The notes under the pieces are model-generated. The model worked only from the letters and a program-made list of their open reading frames with translations, was not told where the DNA came from and did not search any database. The translations under genes were made by a program, and so were the position numbers. Shown here piece by piece: positions 7,733 through 18,094 of a stretch of DNA of 64,000 bases; positions within the stretch are counted from its first letter, which is position 1; each line of letters opens with the position of its first letter. The stretch is from Apilactobacillus nanyangensis (GTDB lineage: Bacteria > Bacillota > Bacilli > Lactobacillales > Lactobacillaceae), in assembly GCF_016861915.1 (NCBI RefSeq), contig NZ_BOLX01000002.1, positions 62,001-126,000 of the forward strand. Reading direction: 5' to 3'.

Positions 7733-9442
7733 ATGATTGATTTGGTTATTTTCATAATAATAGTGCTAGTGGTACTACTATTAGCGACATTCTTTTATCG
7801 AAAGAATCTATTTAAACGACTTGACAGTCTTGAAAAACAAAAGGCTAATCTTAAGGACGTAATGGTCGGAGATGAGCTAGAAGCAACTGCTAAAATTAAA
7901 TTAAATGGTGAATCTTTTGATAAATTTAATGCATACAAAGAACAATATGAAAAAATTACCAATTCAGATTTAACAAGTATCAGAAATGATATGAGCGATG
8001 CAGAAGACTTCCTTAATAGTTACAGACTACTATCAGCTAGTGTTACTATCGGTGACTTAGGGGATGCAATTGAAGTTATTGATGGTAAGTTAAATGATAT
8101 TCATGATGGCTTAAGTCAACTACAAGAGGTAGATAGCTTACATCGTAAAGCTGTTGAAGATGTTGATAATACTATCAGAGAAATTAATCAACAACTTCTA
8201 TCACAAAACTATTCTTTTGGTCCAAGTAGTGAAAAGCTGGAAGATAAGTTAAGTACCGTTAAGGGTGTCTACGAAGAATTCGTCGCTGAAACTGAAAATG
8301 GTGATCAAAACAAAGCTGATGAGTTACTTGGTAAAATCAATGACTTGATTAATGAAATGAATGAATTAATGAAGATTATTCCTGATACATATGTTTCATT
8401 ATCAAAAGAATTCCCAAGACAATTAGATGAGATTGAACGTGGTCATCGTACTATGATTCAAACTGATTACAACTTTGTTGAAGATGATATTGATGACACT
8501 ATCAATGCTCTAAAGGAATCATGTCAAGAAGGATTAAAGTCACTTGCGGATCTTGATATTCCTGAAACTAAGAAGACATGCACATATATTGAAGAAACAA
8601 TTGATTCAATGTACGCCATTATGGAAAAAGAAATTGTTGCTAAGCGTAAGGTTAAGAAGAATATTAGCTTGGTATATGACTTTATTTTCCATGCAAAGAA
8701 CCAAAATCGTATCTTAAGTGATGAATTAGATGGTTTGAGCAAGAACTACAACTTAGAACATGATGAAATCGAAAAAACTGCTGAACTTGCTGACAAAATC
8801 AGTAAAATTGAAACAATTTACAACAATGATTATGATGCAGTTAATGGTAACAAAGCAGTATATTCTGTTATTCAAAAACATCAACAAGATGCTAAACAAG
8901 AACTAAGCGCAATTGAAAAACAACAAAAAGACATCAATGATTCTGTTGCTGAATTGAGCCAAGAAGAAAGAGTTGCAAGAGATAGCCTTCAAAAGTTTGA
9001 TTTACAACTATTAAACATTAGAAGAAGAATTGATAACTTAAATCTTCCTGGTTTAACTGAAGACTTCTTAGAACGTTATGATTACGTATACAATGAAGTT
9101 TCTAATTTATCTGCATCAATTAACCAAGTTAAGATTAGTATGGATGAAATTAACCAAAAATTGGCTAATATCTCTGATACTATGGATCAATTGCTATCAG
9201 ATACAGAAAACATTGTTGATAGTGCAATGCTATCAGAACGTTTAATGCAATTCGCTAACCGTTATAAGAACAACAATGAAGATTTAAATGCTGCCTGTGC
9301 ACAAGCAAAAGACTATTTTGATAATCGTTACCAATACGAAAAGAGTCTTGCTACTATGGCTGCTGCAATCGAAAAGATTAACCCAGGTGCATACAAGCAA
9401 ATGGAAACTGAATATTATAACGAAAAGAAAACAACTAAATAA
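7733..9442 (+). CDS. ezrA: Septation ring formation regulator EzrA
   Basis: 569 residues: one N-terminal transmembrane segment (about residues 2-22) with a short extracellular end, then a long cytosolic coiled-coil domain made of repeated helical units. This is the standard EzrA layout and length. EzrA restrains FtsZ-ring assembly at the poles and membrane and supports midcell division. GGAG precedes the ATG. It has its own upstream region (TATAAT at 7625-7630) and a terminator. Confidence 0.95.
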   Translation: MIDLVIFIIIVLVVLLLATFFYRKNLFKRLDSLEKQKANLKDVMVGDELEATAKIKLNGESFDKFNAYKEQYEKITNSDLTSIRNDMSDAEDFLNSYRLLSASVTIGDLGDAIEVIDGKLNDIHDGLSQLQEVDSLHRKAVEDVDNTIREINQQLLSQNYSFGPSSEKLEDKLSTVKGVYEEFVAETENGDQNKADELLGKINDLINEMNELMKIIPDTYVSLSKEFPRQLDEIERGHRTMIQTDYNFVEDDIDDTINALKESCQEGLKSLADLDIPETKKTCTYIEETIDSMYAIMEKEIVAKRKVKKNISLVYDFIFHAKNQNRILSDELDGLSKNYNLEHDEIEKTAELADKISKIETIYNNDYDAVNGNKAVYSVIQKHQQDAKQELSAIEKQQKDINDSVAELSQEERVARDSLQKFDLQLLNIRRRIDNLNLPGLTEDFLERYDYVYNEVSNLSASINQVKISMDEINQKLANISDTMDQLLSDTENIVDSAMLSERLMQFANRYKNNNEDLNAACAQAKDYFDNRYQYEKSLATMAAAIEKINPGAYKQMETEYYNEKKTTK

Positions 9443-9445
9443 AAT

Positions 9446-9488
9446 AAAGAAGTAACTTTGATGTCATTCAAACGTTACTTCTTTTTTT
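9446..9488 (+). terminator. Terminator after ezrA
   Basis: An 11-bp stem, AAAGAAGTAAC (9446-9456) with GTTACTTCTTT (9474-9484), runs into a T-run. Confidence 0.9.
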
Positions 9489-9545
9489 CTGTTATAATGG
9501 CAAATATAGTTGAGTCGGACAAATCCAAAATGAAGAAGGGTAATA

Positions 9546-10694
9546 ATGATATACTTTGACAATAGTGCTACAACAAAACCAGATGATTCTGTTGTCGCAA
9601 CTTACGATAAAGTAAGCAAAGAATTTTGGGGAAACCCATCTAGTTTACATCAATTCGGTGAACAATCATTCAATTTGTTGGAACAATCTAGAGCACAAAT
9701 TGCTAAATTACTAGGTGTTTTACCAAGTGAAATATTATTTACCAGTGGTGGAACAGAAGGTGACAACTGGGCAATCAAGGGAACTGCCTTTGAAAAGCGC
9801 GCTTATGGGAATCACATTATCGTAAGTTCTGTTGAACATCCTGCAGTAAAGAACTCAGTTGAACAATTAACACAATTGGGCTTCGAAGTTACTTACTTAC
9901 CAGTTAATGACGAAGGACGTATTTCCGTCGATGATTTAAAGAAGGCTATCAGACCAAGTACTATCTTGGTTTCAATTATGGCTGTAAATAATGAAATCGG
10001 TGCAGTTCAACCCATTAAAGAAGTCGGGGAACTTTTAAAGGATTACCCTAACATCAGTTATCACATTGATTCAGTTCAAGGAATTGGTAAGGGAATTCAA
10101 GAACTTATTTTTAATGATCGTGTTGATTTTGCCACATTCTCAGGACATAAATTCCATGCACCAAGAGGTGTCGGTTTTATGTACAAACGAAGTGGTAAGA
10201 AGATTGCTCCATTAATTACTGGTGGGGGACAAGAACGTAACTTAAGAAGTAGTACAGAAAACCTGCCTGCAATCACTGCAATGGCACGTGCTTTGCGTCT
10301 ATTATTAGATGATGAAGATAAAAAGGTTGCAAAACAACGCAAAATCAAGCAAAATATTTTAGGACATATTTCTAAATTTGATAAAGTAAAGGTCTTCTCA
10401 AAGGATAACGAACACTTTGCACCACATATCTTATGTTTTGCAATCTTAGGAGTTCGTGGTGAAACCATCGTCCATGCGTTTGAAAGTCATGGAATCTTTA
10501 TTTCAACTACAAGTGCATGTTCTTCTAAACGTCACGTTGCCTCTGGTACTTTATCTGCCATGAAGGTTGATGAAGACGAAGCAACTAGTGCTGTGCGTGT
10601 TTCATTAGATGAACATAACACAATGGAAGAATCAGATCGTTTTAATGGAGTCTTTGATGAACTTTATGAAAGATTTAAAAAGATTAACTCATAG
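9546..10694 (+). CDS. Cysteine desulfurase (NifS/IscS-like), partner of ThiI
   Basis: PLP-dependent fold-type I enzyme of 382 residues that takes sulfur from cysteine as a protein persulfide. It has the N-terminal MIYFDNSATTKP, the PLP lysine in FSGHKFHAPRGVG and the catalytic cysteine loop TTSACSSKRH. It lies 15 bp before thiI, the usual arrangement for the desulfurase that feeds tRNA 4-thiouridine synthesis (NifZ/YrvO class). GAAGGG is 6 bp before ATG. A role in tRNA thiolation is inferred from the pairing. Confidence 0.93.
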   Translation: MIYFDNSATTKPDDSVVATYDKVSKEFWGNPSSLHQFGEQSFNLLEQSRAQIAKLLGVLPSEILFTSGGTEGDNWAIKGTAFEKRAYGNHIIVSSVEHPAVKNSVEQLTQLGFEVTYLPVNDEGRISVDDLKKAIRPSTILVSIMAVNNEIGAVQPIKEVGELLKDYPNISYHIDSVQGIGKGIQELIFNDRVDFATFSGHKFHAPRGVGFMYKRSGKKIAPLITGGGQERNLRSSTENLPAITAMARALRLLLDDEDKKVAKQRKIKQNILGHISKFDKVKVFSKDNEHFAPHILCFAILGVRGETIVHAFESHGIFISTTSACSSKRHVASGTLSAMKVDEDEATSAVRVSLDEHNTMEESDRFNGVFDELYERFKKINS

Positions 10695-10709
10695 AAAGGA
10701 AATCCGTGA

Positions 10710-11927
10710 ATGCAATATACTGAAATAATGGTCAGATACGGTGAACTATCCACTAAGGGTAAGAACCGTAAAGACTTTATTAAGCAACTAGGCAAGAACG
10801 TTGACAGAGTGTTGCATGATTTTGAAAACTTAAAGGTAAGTGCTAAACGAGATCGTTTACACGTTACTTTGAATGGTGATGACTCAGATAAAGTTATTGA
10901 ACGTTTAAAGGATGTTTTCGGAATTGAAAACTTCTCTCCTTCAATTAAGGTAGAAAAGGATATCGATAAGGTTAAAGAAACCGCTGTTGAAATGGTTAAA
11001 GCCCAATTCAAAGACGGTATGACCTTTAAGATTGACACTCGTCGACAAGACAAGCATTTCCCAATGGACACTCACGACATTAACGATGCTTTAGGTGGAT
11101 ACATCTTGAGTAATGTTGATGGAATCAAGGTTCAAATGAAGAACCCGGATATTAAGTTAAGAGTTGAAGTTCGTATGAACGGAATCTTCTTATCAAGTGA
11201 AACCATTGATGGTGCCGGTGGATTACCAGTTGGTACCGGTGGTCGTGCTACTATGATGCTTTCTGGTGGAATTGATTCACCAGTTGCAGCATACATGGGA
11301 ATGAAACGTGGAGTGAAGTTAGATATGGTTCACTTCTACAGTCCTCCATACACAAGTGAACAAGCATTGGCTAAGGCCAAAGAATTAGCTGCTAAGTTAA
11401 CTCGTTTTGGTGGTAATATTCAATTCATTCAAGTTCCATTTACCGAAATTCAAGAAGAAATTAAGGAAAAGGTTCCTGAAGGATACTTAATGACTATCCA
11501 ACGTCGTATGATGTTAAGATTGGCTGCTAAGCTTACACTAGACAGACACTGTAAGGGTGTCTTTACTGGTGAATCACTAGGTCAAGTGGCATCACAAACT
11601 CTTGAAAGCATGATGGCAATCAATGACGTAACTACTGTTCCGGTATTGAAACCATTACTTTCAATGGATAAGACAGAAATCATTAAGATTGCTGAAAAAA
11701 TTGATACTTACGACTTATCAATTATGCCATTTGAAGACTGTTGTACAGTCTTTACTCCTCCTGCACCCAAGACTAAGCCTGATCTAGAAAAGACTAGAGC
11801 ATGTGAAAAGTTAATTGATGTTGAAGGATTAATGCAACGTTCATTAGATAAAGTTAAGATTATCGACATTAAACCAGGGGAAGAATTCTTGAATGCTCAA
11901 GAAGATGTTTTCGCCGAATTACTATAA
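10710..11927 (+). CDS. thiI: tRNA 4-thiouridine synthase
   Basis: 405 residues: N-terminal ferredoxin-like and THUMP domains (to about residue 165), then the PP-loop adenylation domain with the motif [12 protein letters not shown]. ThiI activates U8 of tRNA and transfers sulfur. The C-terminal rhodanese domain of enterobacterial ThiI is absent, as usual in Gram-positives, where the desulfurase acts directly. It is in an operon with the preceding desulfurase. GAAAGGAAA precedes ATG 10710. Confidence 0.96.
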   Translation: MQYTEIMVRYGELSTKGKNRKDFIKQLGKNVDRVLHDFENLKVSAKRDRLHVTLNGDDSDKVIERLKDVFGIENFSPSIKVEKDIDKVKETAVEMVKAQFKDGMTFKIDTRRQDKHFPMDTHDINDALGGYILSNVDGIKVQMKNPDIKLRVEVRMNGIFLSSETIDGAGGLPVGTGGRATMMLSGGIDSPVAAYMGMKRGVKLDMVHFYSPPYTSEQALAKAKELAAKLTRFGGNIQFIQVPFTEIQEEIKEKVPEGYLMTIQRRMMLRLAAKLTLDRHCKGVFTGESLGQVASQTLESMMAINDVTTVPVLKPLLSMDKTEIIKIAEKIDTYDLSIMPFEDCCTVFTPPAPKTKPDLEKTRACEKLIDVEGLMQRSLDKVKIIDIKPGEEFLNAQEDVFAELL

Positions 11928-11933
11928 TCTATA

Positions 11934-11970
11934 AAAAGAGATCATCGTAATTGATGGTCTCTTTTCTTTT
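11934..11970 (+). terminator. Terminator after thiI
   Basis: AAAAGAGATCATC (11934-11946) pairs with GATGGTCTCTTTT (11953-11965), with one G-U wobble, followed by CTTTTT. Confidence 0.85.
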
Positions 11971-11973
11971 TGC

Positions 11974-12002
11974 TTGCAAATTAATCGTGTAAGTTGTATT
12001 TT
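11974..12002 (+). promoter_or_regulatory. Probable promoter of tpx
   Basis: TTGCAA (11974-11979) and TATTTT (11997-12002) are 17 bp apart, ahead of the AAGGAG ribosome-binding site of the peroxidase gene. Confidence 0.4.
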
Positions 12003-12039
12003 AAATACTTAACAACTACCATTTAAGGAGATTTATAAC

Positions 12040-12537
12040 ATGCAATTAAAATTCTTAGAAAAACCAGTAGAAACAATCAAAGAACCAATGGACAAGGGCC
12101 AAGCTCTACCAGATTTCAAGGTGTTAGATTCAAACAACAACGAATTCACTAACAAGGACTTTATTGGAAAGCCAGCATTAATTTTGACGGTTCCAGACGT
12201 TAACTCAAGAGCATGTAGTCTAGAAGCTAAGAAGTTCAACAGAAAGTCAGATAAGTACGAAAATGTTGAATTCTACACAGTTTCAAAGAATACTGTTGAA
12301 GAACAAAGTGAATGGTGTGCTGCTAAGGGTGTTGAAAGCATGCACTTACTATCAGATGCTGATAATAACTTTGGTATGGCTTCAGGTACTTATGTTAAGG
12401 ATATTGATGCCTTGGCTCGAGTGGTTTACGCCATTGATGCTAACGGTGAAATTGTTTACCGCCAAGTGGTTGAAGAAATTGGTTCACAACCAGATTTCAA
12501 CGAAGCAGAAGCTGTTGTTGAAAAATTAAACAAATAG
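12040..12537 (+). CDS. tpx: Thiol peroxidase, Tpx-type atypical 2-Cys peroxiredoxin
   Basis: 165 residues with a thioredoxin fold. The peroxidatic cysteine is Cys59 in VPDVNSRACS and the probable resolving cysteine is Cys93 in EEQSEWCAAKG, the spacing seen in Tpx. The conserved Arg lies in ALARVVYAID. The enzyme would reduce lipid and hydrogen peroxides using thioredoxin. The active-site stretch departs from the family form (usually ending T-x-x-C): here Ser56 replaces Thr and the flanking residues are changed. AAGGAG precedes the ATG. It appears monocistronic. Confidence 0.88.
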   Translation: MQLKFLEKPVETIKEPMDKGQALPDFKVLDSNNNEFTNKDFIGKPALILTVPDVNSRACSLEAKKFNRKSDKYENVEFYTVSKNTVEEQSEWCAAKGVESMHLLSDADNNFGMASGTYVKDIDALARVVYAIDANGEIVYRQVVEEIGSQPDFNEAEAVVEKLNK

Positions 12538-12539
12538 AG

Positions 12540-12571
12540 TTGACGATTTTCCAAAAATTGTCTAATATAAT
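12540..12571 (+). promoter_or_regulatory. Promoter of the valS T-box transcript
   Basis: TTGACG (12540-12545) is followed after 17 bp by TAATAT (12563-12568), which overlaps TATAAT (12566-12571). It begins just after the tpx stop. Confidence 0.65.
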
Positions 12572-12574
12572 CAA

Positions 12575-12817
12575 TATAGATTACAAATGCGAAGATCAAG
12601 AGAGTAGTTTTGGTAATGAGTACCAGAGAAAAGATGACTAGGTGAGACATCTTTCCGTTATCAAAATGAATGTAGCTTGTGAGCATTCATATTGATATTG
12701 ATAATTTAGATATGAACGGGCCATCGTTAATTGGATTAAGAGAAAGTATTTTTTTAATGCTTTAAATTAGGTGGTACCGCGAGCACTTCGTCCTATTGGA
12801 TGGAGTGCTCTTTTTAT
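12575..12817 (+). ncRNA. T-box leader controlling valS (valine)
   Basis: The leader has the stem I features AGAGA followed by an AAAGATG/CATCTTT helix whose loop contains GGTGAGA. A likely specifier GTT (12657-12659, followed by A) codes for valine. The T-box core AGGTGGTACCGCG (12769-12781) has the UGGU that pairs with a tRNA ending ACCA, correct for tRNA-Val. A terminator, GAGCACTTCGTCC with GGATGGAGTGCTC plus T-run (12781-12815), is broken by the antiterminator. Uncharged tRNA-Val would therefore raise valS expression. This fills the gap between tpx and valS. Confidence 0.93.
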
Positions 12818-12835
12818 TTACTGGAGGGATGGACT

Positions 12836-15496
12836 ATGGCAAAAGAAACTGAAATGTCTACAAAGTATGACCATAACGCCGTTGAATCTGGTCGTTATGA
12901 AAAATGGCTAGAACAAGACGTTTTCAAACCAAGTGGTGACAAAAAGGCAAAACCTTACTCAATCGTTTTACCACCACCAAACGTTACAGGTAAGCTTCAC
13001 TTAGGACATGCATGGGATACAACCCTACAAGACATGTTAATCAGACAAAAGAGAATGTTAGGATACGATACCCTATGGGTTCCTGGTATGGACCATGCTG
13101 GTATCGCTACTCAAGCTAAGGTTGAAGCAAAACTAAGAGATCAAGGTGTTTCTCGTTACGATTTAGGTCGTGAAAAGTTTGTCGACAAAGTTTGGGAATG
13201 GAAAGATGAATACGCAGCAACTATCAAGAAACAATGGGCTAAGATGGGACTTTCACTTGATTACTCACGTGAACGTTTCACTTTAGACGATGGTTTATCA
13301 GAAGCTGTTCGTAAGGTTTTCGTTGATTTATACAACCAAGGTTTAATTTACCGTGGTGAATACATTATCAACTGGGATCCACAAGCACAAACTGCTTTAT
13401 CAGATATTGAAGTTATTCATAAAGATGATAAAGGTGCTTTCTACCATGTTAAGTACCCATTTGTAGACGGTACTACTTTTGATGGTAAAGACTACATTGA
13501 AATTGCCACTACACGTCCTGAAACTATGTTTGGGGATGTTGCCGTAGCTGTTAACCCAAGTGATGAAAGATACAAAGACATCGTTGGTAAGAAGATTATG
13601 GTTCCTCTAGTACAAAGAGAAATTCCAATCATCGCTGACCAATATGTAGACCCTGAATTCGGTACTGGTATGGTTAAGATTACTCCAGCCCATGACCCTA
13701 ATGACTTCAAGGTTGGTAACAGACATGACTTAAAACGTATTAACACTATGAATGTTGACGCAACTATGAATGAAAACGCCGGCAAGTACGTTGGTATGGA
13801 TCGTTTTGATGCTAGAAAAGCAATGGTTGCTGATCTAGAAGACCAAGGTTACATGCTAAAGGTTGACCCAATTGTTCACTCAGTTGGTCACTCTGAAAGA
13901 ACCGGTGTCCAAGTTGAATCAAGACTTTCAACTCAATGGTTCGTTAAGATGCAACCACTAGCTGACCGCGCGGTTAAGAACCAATCAACTGATGATAAGG
14001 TTAACTTCGTGCCAGAACGTTTTGAAAACACATTCACTCAATGGATGGACAACATTCATGATTGGGTTATCTCAAGACAACTATGGTGGGGTCACAGAAT
14101 TCCAGCATGGTACAACAAACAAACAGGCGAAATGTATGTTGGAATGGAAGCTCCTAAGGATGCTGAAAACTGGGAACAAGATCCAGACGTTCTAGATACT
14201 TGGTTCTCATCTGCATTATGGCCATTCTCAACTCTAGGTTGGCCTGATGAAAACTCAGAAGACTTCAAACGTTACTTCCCAACTAATACTTTAGTTACTG
14301 GTTACGATATTATCTTCTTCTGGGTATCAAGAATGATTTTCCAAAGTCTTACATTTACAGACCGTCGTCCATTCAAGGATGTTTTACTTCACGGATTAAT
14401 GCGTGATGCACAAGGCCGTAAGATGAGTAAATCACTTGGTAATGGTATTGATCCAATGGATGTTATCGATAAGTACGGGGTTGACGCTTTGCGTTGGTTC
14501 TTAGCTACTGGTAACACAGCAGGACAAGACGTTCGTTTCAGTTATGAAAAGATTGAAGCTGCTTGGAACTTCATTAACAAGTTATGGAACGCTAGTCGTT
14601 ACGTAATCATGAACCTAGGTGATATGGAAAAACCAGAATTACCTGATTCATCAGAATGGAACCTAGCAGACAAGTGGATTTTAAGTAAGTTAAACAGCGT
14701 AGTTAACCAAGTTACTGATCATTTTGAAAAGTACAACTTCGGTGAAGCTGGCCGTGCATTATACGACTTCATTTGGAATGACTTCTGTGACTGGTACATT
14801 GAAATGAGTAAAGAAACTCTAACTGGTGACGATGAAAAGGCTAAGAATAACACTAGAAACATCCTAGCTTACACATTAGATAAGATTTTGAAACTAATGC
14901 ACCCAATGATGCCATTTGTTACTGAAAAGATTTGGTTAACAATGCCTCATGAAGGTGAATCAATCGTGGTTGCTCCATACCCAGTTAACCATGACGAATT
15001 CAAGGATGCTAAGGCAGAAAAAGATATGGCTGCACTAATTGAATTGATTAAGGTAGTTAGAAATATCAGATCACAAGCTAATGCTCCAATGTCATCATCA
15101 ATCGACTTATTAGTTAAGACTGACAATGATGACTTGAAGAACATCTTCGAAGAAAATAAGCATTACATCGATCGTTTCTGTCATCCAAAGGAATTATCAA
15201 TTGGTTCAGATGTTGTAGCTCCTAAATTAGCTATGACTGGAATCATGACTGATGCTGAAATTAGTATTCCTTTAGCAGAACTAGTTGATTTAGATGAAGA
15301 AATCGCTAGAATCGAAAAGGAAATCGAAAACTACACATTTGAGGTACAACGTGCCGAAAGGAAACTTGCTAACAAGAAGTTTGTTGACAACGCTCCAGAA
15401 CAAGTTGTTAACGCTGAAAAAGAAAAGCAAGCTGATAACCAATCAAAGTTAGATGCTGCAAAGCAACGACTAGAAGAAATTAAGAGTCAAAAGTAA
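12836..15496 (+). CDS. valS: Valyl-tRNA synthetase
   Basis: Class I aminoacyl-tRNA synthetase of 886 residues. It has the HIGH-type motif [10 protein letters not shown], the CP1 editing domain, the KMSKS motif ([11 protein letters not shown]) and a C-terminal coiled-coil arm (from about residue 815, charged and Lys/Glu-rich). ATG 12836 lies 7 bp after GGAGGG; the frame stays open further upstream only through the T-box terminator. It is regulated by the T-box leader. It is followed by a terminator and then folC, the conserved valS-folC order. Confidence 0.98.
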   Translation: MAKETEMSTKYDHNAVESGRYEKWLEQDVFKPSGDKKAKPYSIVLPPPNVTGKLHLGHAWDTTLQDMLIRQKRMLGYDTLWVPGMDHAGIATQAKVEAKLRDQGVSRYDLGREKFVDKVWEWKDEYAATIKKQWAKMGLSLDYSRERFTLDDGLSEAVRKVFVDLYNQGLIYRGEYIINWDPQAQTALSDIEVIHKDDKGAFYHVKYPFVDGTTFDGKDYIEIATTRPETMFGDVAVAVNPSDERYKDIVGKKIMVPLVQREIPIIADQYVDPEFGTGMVKITPAHDPNDFKVGNRHDLKRINTMNVDATMNENAGKYVGMDRFDARKAMVADLEDQGYMLKVDPIVHSVGHSERTGVQVESRLSTQWFVKMQPLADRAVKNQSTDDKVNFVPERFENTFTQWMDNIHDWVISRQLWWGHRIPAWYNKQTGEMYVGMEAPKDAENWEQDPDVLDTWFSSALWPFSTLGWPDENSEDFKRYFPTNTLVTGYDIIFFWVSRMIFQSLTFTDRRPFKDVLLHGLMRDAQGRKMSKSLGNGIDPMDVIDKYGVDALRWFLATGNTAGQDVRFSYEKIEAAWNFINKLWNASRYVIMNLGDMEKPELPDSSEWNLADKWILSKLNSVVNQVTDHFEKYNFGEAGRALYDFIWNDFCDWYIEMSKETLTGDDEKAKNNTRNILAYTLDKILKLMHPMMPFVTEKIWLTMPHEGESIVVAPYPVNHDEFKDAKAEKDMAALIELIKVVRNIRSQANAPMSSSIDLLVKTDNDDLKNIFEENKHYIDRFCHPKELSIGSDVVAPKLAMTGIMTDAEISIPLAELVDLDEEIARIEKEIENYTFEVQRAERKLANKKFVDNAPEQVVNAEKEKQADNQSKLDAAKQRLEEIKSQK

Positions 15497-15510
15497 TTTA
15501 GATTAACTAA

Positions 15511-15542
15511 AGAGTCGGGCGATATTGGCCCGGCTCTTTTTT
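15511..15542 (+). terminator. Terminator between valS and folC
   Basis: AGAGTCGGGC (15511-15520) pairs with GCCCGGCTCT (15528-15537), one G-U wobble, then T6. The folC ribosome-binding site starts directly after the T-run, so folC must rely on readthrough unless a hidden promoter exists. Confidence 0.85.
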
Positions 15543-15557
15543 GAAGGGATGACAAAA

Positions 15558-16868
15558 ATGGATTATGAAACAGCACTTAGCTTTATCCATGGTAGATATA
15601 AGTTTAAAAAGCATCCGAGCCTAGATATTATCAAAGACCTTTTGAATCGTTTAGGAAACCCACAAAAAGACATTAATGCCATTCATGTCGCTGGAACCAA
15701 TGGGAAGGGGTCTACGGTTGCATACCTTAGAAATATCTTCCAAGCAGACCATAAAACGGTCGGAACATTTACATCACCATTTTTAATTAAGTTCAATGAA
15801 CGTATTAGTGTTGACGGCGATCCGATTGCAGACGATGAATTGGTGGAATTAGTGGAAACAATTAAGCCAATTGCCGAAGAAATGGATGAGACAATCCCTG
15901 GTGGTGGGCCCACAGAATTTGAAATTATTACTGCCATGATGTTTTTATACTTTGCCAAGCATCCAGTCGATGTTGTGATTGTAGAAGTCGGAATCGGTGG
16001 TATTTTGGATTCAACAAACGTATTTGAACCAACGGTTTCTGTGATAACTACTATTGGGATGGATCACATGAAACTATTAGGTGATACGATTCCAAAGATT
16101 GCTAGTCAAAAAGCAGGAATTATTAAACAAAATCGCCCGGTCGTAATCGGTAAGGTCGATGATGATGCAATGAATGTTTTTAAGAACAAGGCGTCAGCAC
16201 TAGATGCACAGCTATATTCTTACGGTAGTGAATTTAATACTTCCAAACCTGTTATGAACAATAATTGGCAACAATCATTTGACTACGAAGATGACGACAA
16301 CTTAGTTCGAAACATTAAGACCAGTTTGTTAGGGTTTTATCAACCACACAACGCTGCTTGTGCGATTAAAGCATATGTTTTGCACCAACAAGATAAAGGT
16401 AAAGAGGTTAATAGTTCAGCAATCATTAAGGGAATTACCAATACAACGTGGCCAGGTCGATTCGAAAGGGTTAATGACCAACCACTCGTTGTATTGGATG
16501 GGGCACATAATATTGATGCCGTTAACGAAATCAAAAAGTTATTAACCAAGGATTTTGCATCAAACGAAATTTACATCATTATCGGTATCTTAGCCGATAA
16601 AGATTACATGGATATGCTGAATATTCTAGGTAGTATTAATAATGTTCATTTAGTATTAACTAAGTTTGAAGCTTATGGTTCGCGTCAAAGTGTGAATGTT
16701 GATGAAATAAGTGGTCAAGTTGAGGCTAAAAATTCAGTTTCCGTTATTGATGATTGGAAACAGGCAATTGCTCAAACTGCTGGTGAAGTGTCCGAAGATG
16801 ATATGATTTTAATCACTGGATCACTATATTTCATCTCAGATGTGCGAAAATTATTCAAATTACAATAA
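15558..16868 (+). CDS. folC: Folylpolyglutamate synthase / dihydrofolate synthase
   Basis: Mur-ligase-family enzyme that adds glutamates to folates in the cytosol. It has the ATP-binding motif GTNGKGST (about residues 46-53), the folate loop TFTSPFL and the VVLDGAHN motif in the C-terminal domain. Length is 436 residues. I chose ATG 15558, 9 bp after GAAGGG; ATG 15549 abuts the ribosome-binding site and is less likely. Whether it also has dihydrofolate synthase activity cannot be told from sequence. Confidence 0.95.
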   Translation: MDYETALSFIHGRYKFKKHPSLDIIKDLLNRLGNPQKDINAIHVAGTNGKGSTVAYLRNIFQADHKTVGTFTSPFLIKFNERISVDGDPIADDELVELVETIKPIAEEMDETIPGGGPTEFEIITAMMFLYFAKHPVDVVIVEVGIGGILDSTNVFEPTVSVITTIGMDHMKLLGDTIPKIASQKAGIIKQNRPVVIGKVDDDAMNVFKNKASALDAQLYSYGSEFNTSKPVMNNNWQQSFDYEDDDNLVRNIKTSLLGFYQPHNAACAIKAYVLHQQDKGKEVNSSAIIKGITNTTWPGRFERVNDQPLVVLDGAHNIDAVNEIKKLLTKDFASNEIYIIIGILADKDYMDMLNILGSINNVHLVLTKFEAYGSRQSVNVDEISGQVEAKNSVSVIDDWKQAIAQTAGEVSEDDMILITGSLYFISDVRKLFKLQ

Positions 16869-16955
16869 AAAATTGTTAAATTTTAAATTCTTTAATGATA
16901 AATGTTGAAAAATCGTATACACTAGAGAGTGTTATTAAAAATTAAAAAATAACTA

Positions 16956-16964
16956 TGGTATACT
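16956..16964 (+). promoter_or_regulatory. Extended -10 promoter of mreB
   Basis: TGG directly precedes TATACT (16959-16964), an extended -10 element about 70 bp before mreB. No clear -35 hexamer is present. Confidence 0.5.
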
Positions 16965-17032
16965 AAGAAGTATGCAAAAAAGGTGAAATTAAAAATAGCC
17001 AGCCAAATGTAATTATGAAGGGATGAAAAACT

Positions 17033-18037
17033 GTGTTTGGATTTGGAACTAAAAATATTGGAATTGATTTAGGAACTGCCAACACAATTGTTTACGTTGA
17101 TGGTAAAGAAATTGTGTTAAGAGAACCTTCAGTTGTTGCTAAGAATACAAAAACTGGAGAAATCGTTGCAGTTGGACAAGAAGCAAGAGATATGATTGGT
17201 CGTACTCCTGCTAGCATTTCTGCAATTAGACCTATGAAAGATGGGGTAATTGCTGACTACGAAACTACTGTTACAATGCTAAAATACTACATTAATAAGA
17301 CTGTAGGTCACGCTTCAGGTAAGCCTTACGTTATGGTCTGTGTACCAAGTGGTATTACAGCAGTTGAAAAGAGAGCCGTAATTGATGCAACTCGTGTTGC
17401 TGGTGCAAAGGATGCTTACGTAATTGAAGAACCTTTCGCAGCTGCTATTGGTGCAGGTCTACCAATTATGGACCCAACTGGTAGTATGGTTGTTGATATT
17501 GGTGGTGGTACTACTGATGTTGCTACTATTTCACTAGGTGGTATCGTATCAAGTAGATCACTTCGTGTAGCCGGTGACCGTCTAAATGACGCAATTGCCG
17601 CTTACATCAGAAAGAAGTACAACCTATTAATCGGTGAAAGAACAGCTGAAAAGCTAAAATGGGATATCGGTTCAGCTTCAATTGAAGGTGCTAAAGATAT
17701 CGAAAACGTTACTATTCGTGGTAGGTACCTACTAACTGGTTTACCAAAGAGTGTGGAAATTACTGCTGAAGATGTAGCAAACGCTATTTCAGAACCAATT
17801 CAAGAAATCATTGGAACTGTTAAGGAAACCCTTGAAGAAACATCTCCAGAAATCTCTGCTGATGTTATCGATCATGGTATCGTCTTAACTGGTGGTGGTG
17901 CTTTATTGAAGAACTTACCACAAGTTATTTCAGAAGCTACTAAGGTTCCAGTTTCAATCGCTAAGAACCCGCTAGATTGTGTTGCAATCGGAACTGGTGA
18001 ATCATTAAAGAGCATTGATATTATGAAGAGAAAATAG
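17033..18037 (+). CDS. mreB: Rod shape-determining protein MreB
   Basis: Actin-fold ATPase of 334 residues that forms membrane-bound filaments guiding lateral wall synthesis. It has phosphate-1 GIDLGTANT, phosphate-2 [12 protein letters not shown] and the adenosine motif [11 protein letters not shown]. The start is GTG 17033, after GAAGGGATG; the encoded [16 protein letters not shown] matches MreB N-termini. It is the first gene of mreBCD-minCD. radC, often found between folC and mreB in this family, is not present. Confidence 0.97.
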   Translation: MFGFGTKNIGIDLGTANTIVYVDGKEIVLREPSVVAKNTKTGEIVAVGQEARDMIGRTPASISAIRPMKDGVIADYETTVTMLKYYINKTVGHASGKPYVMVCVPSGITAVEKRAVIDATRVAGAKDAYVIEEPFAAAIGAGLPIMDPTGSMVVDIGGGTTDVATISLGGIVSSRSLRVAGDRLNDAIAAYIRKKYNLLIGERTAEKLKWDIGSASIEGAKDIENVTIRGRYLLTGLPKSVEITAEDVANAISEPIQEIIGTVKETLEETSPEISADVIDHGIVLTGGGALLKNLPQVISEATKVPVSIAKNPLDCVAIGTGESLKSIDIMKRK

Positions 18038-18040
18038 ATT

Positions 18041-18073
18041 AAATAAGCGGGGAGGTTATCTTCCCGCTTATTT
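18041..18073 (+). terminator. Strong hairpin between mreB and mreC (weak terminator or attenuator)
   Basis: A 14-bp stem with one G-U wobble, AAATAAGCGGGGAG (18041-18054) with CTTCCCGCTTATTT (18060-18073), has a 5-nt loop. Only a short T stretch follows (TTTACT), so termination should be partial. It would lower mreC, mreD and min expression relative to mreB, or protect the mreB mRNA end. Confidence 0.6.
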
Positions 18074-18094
18074 ACTAGTTCGGAGGATTGAAAA

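Noticed and set aside
10664-11071. Minus-strand open frame opposite thiI
   Set aside because: It lies antisense to a clearly conserved gene, and no ribosome-binding site or homology pattern is seen.
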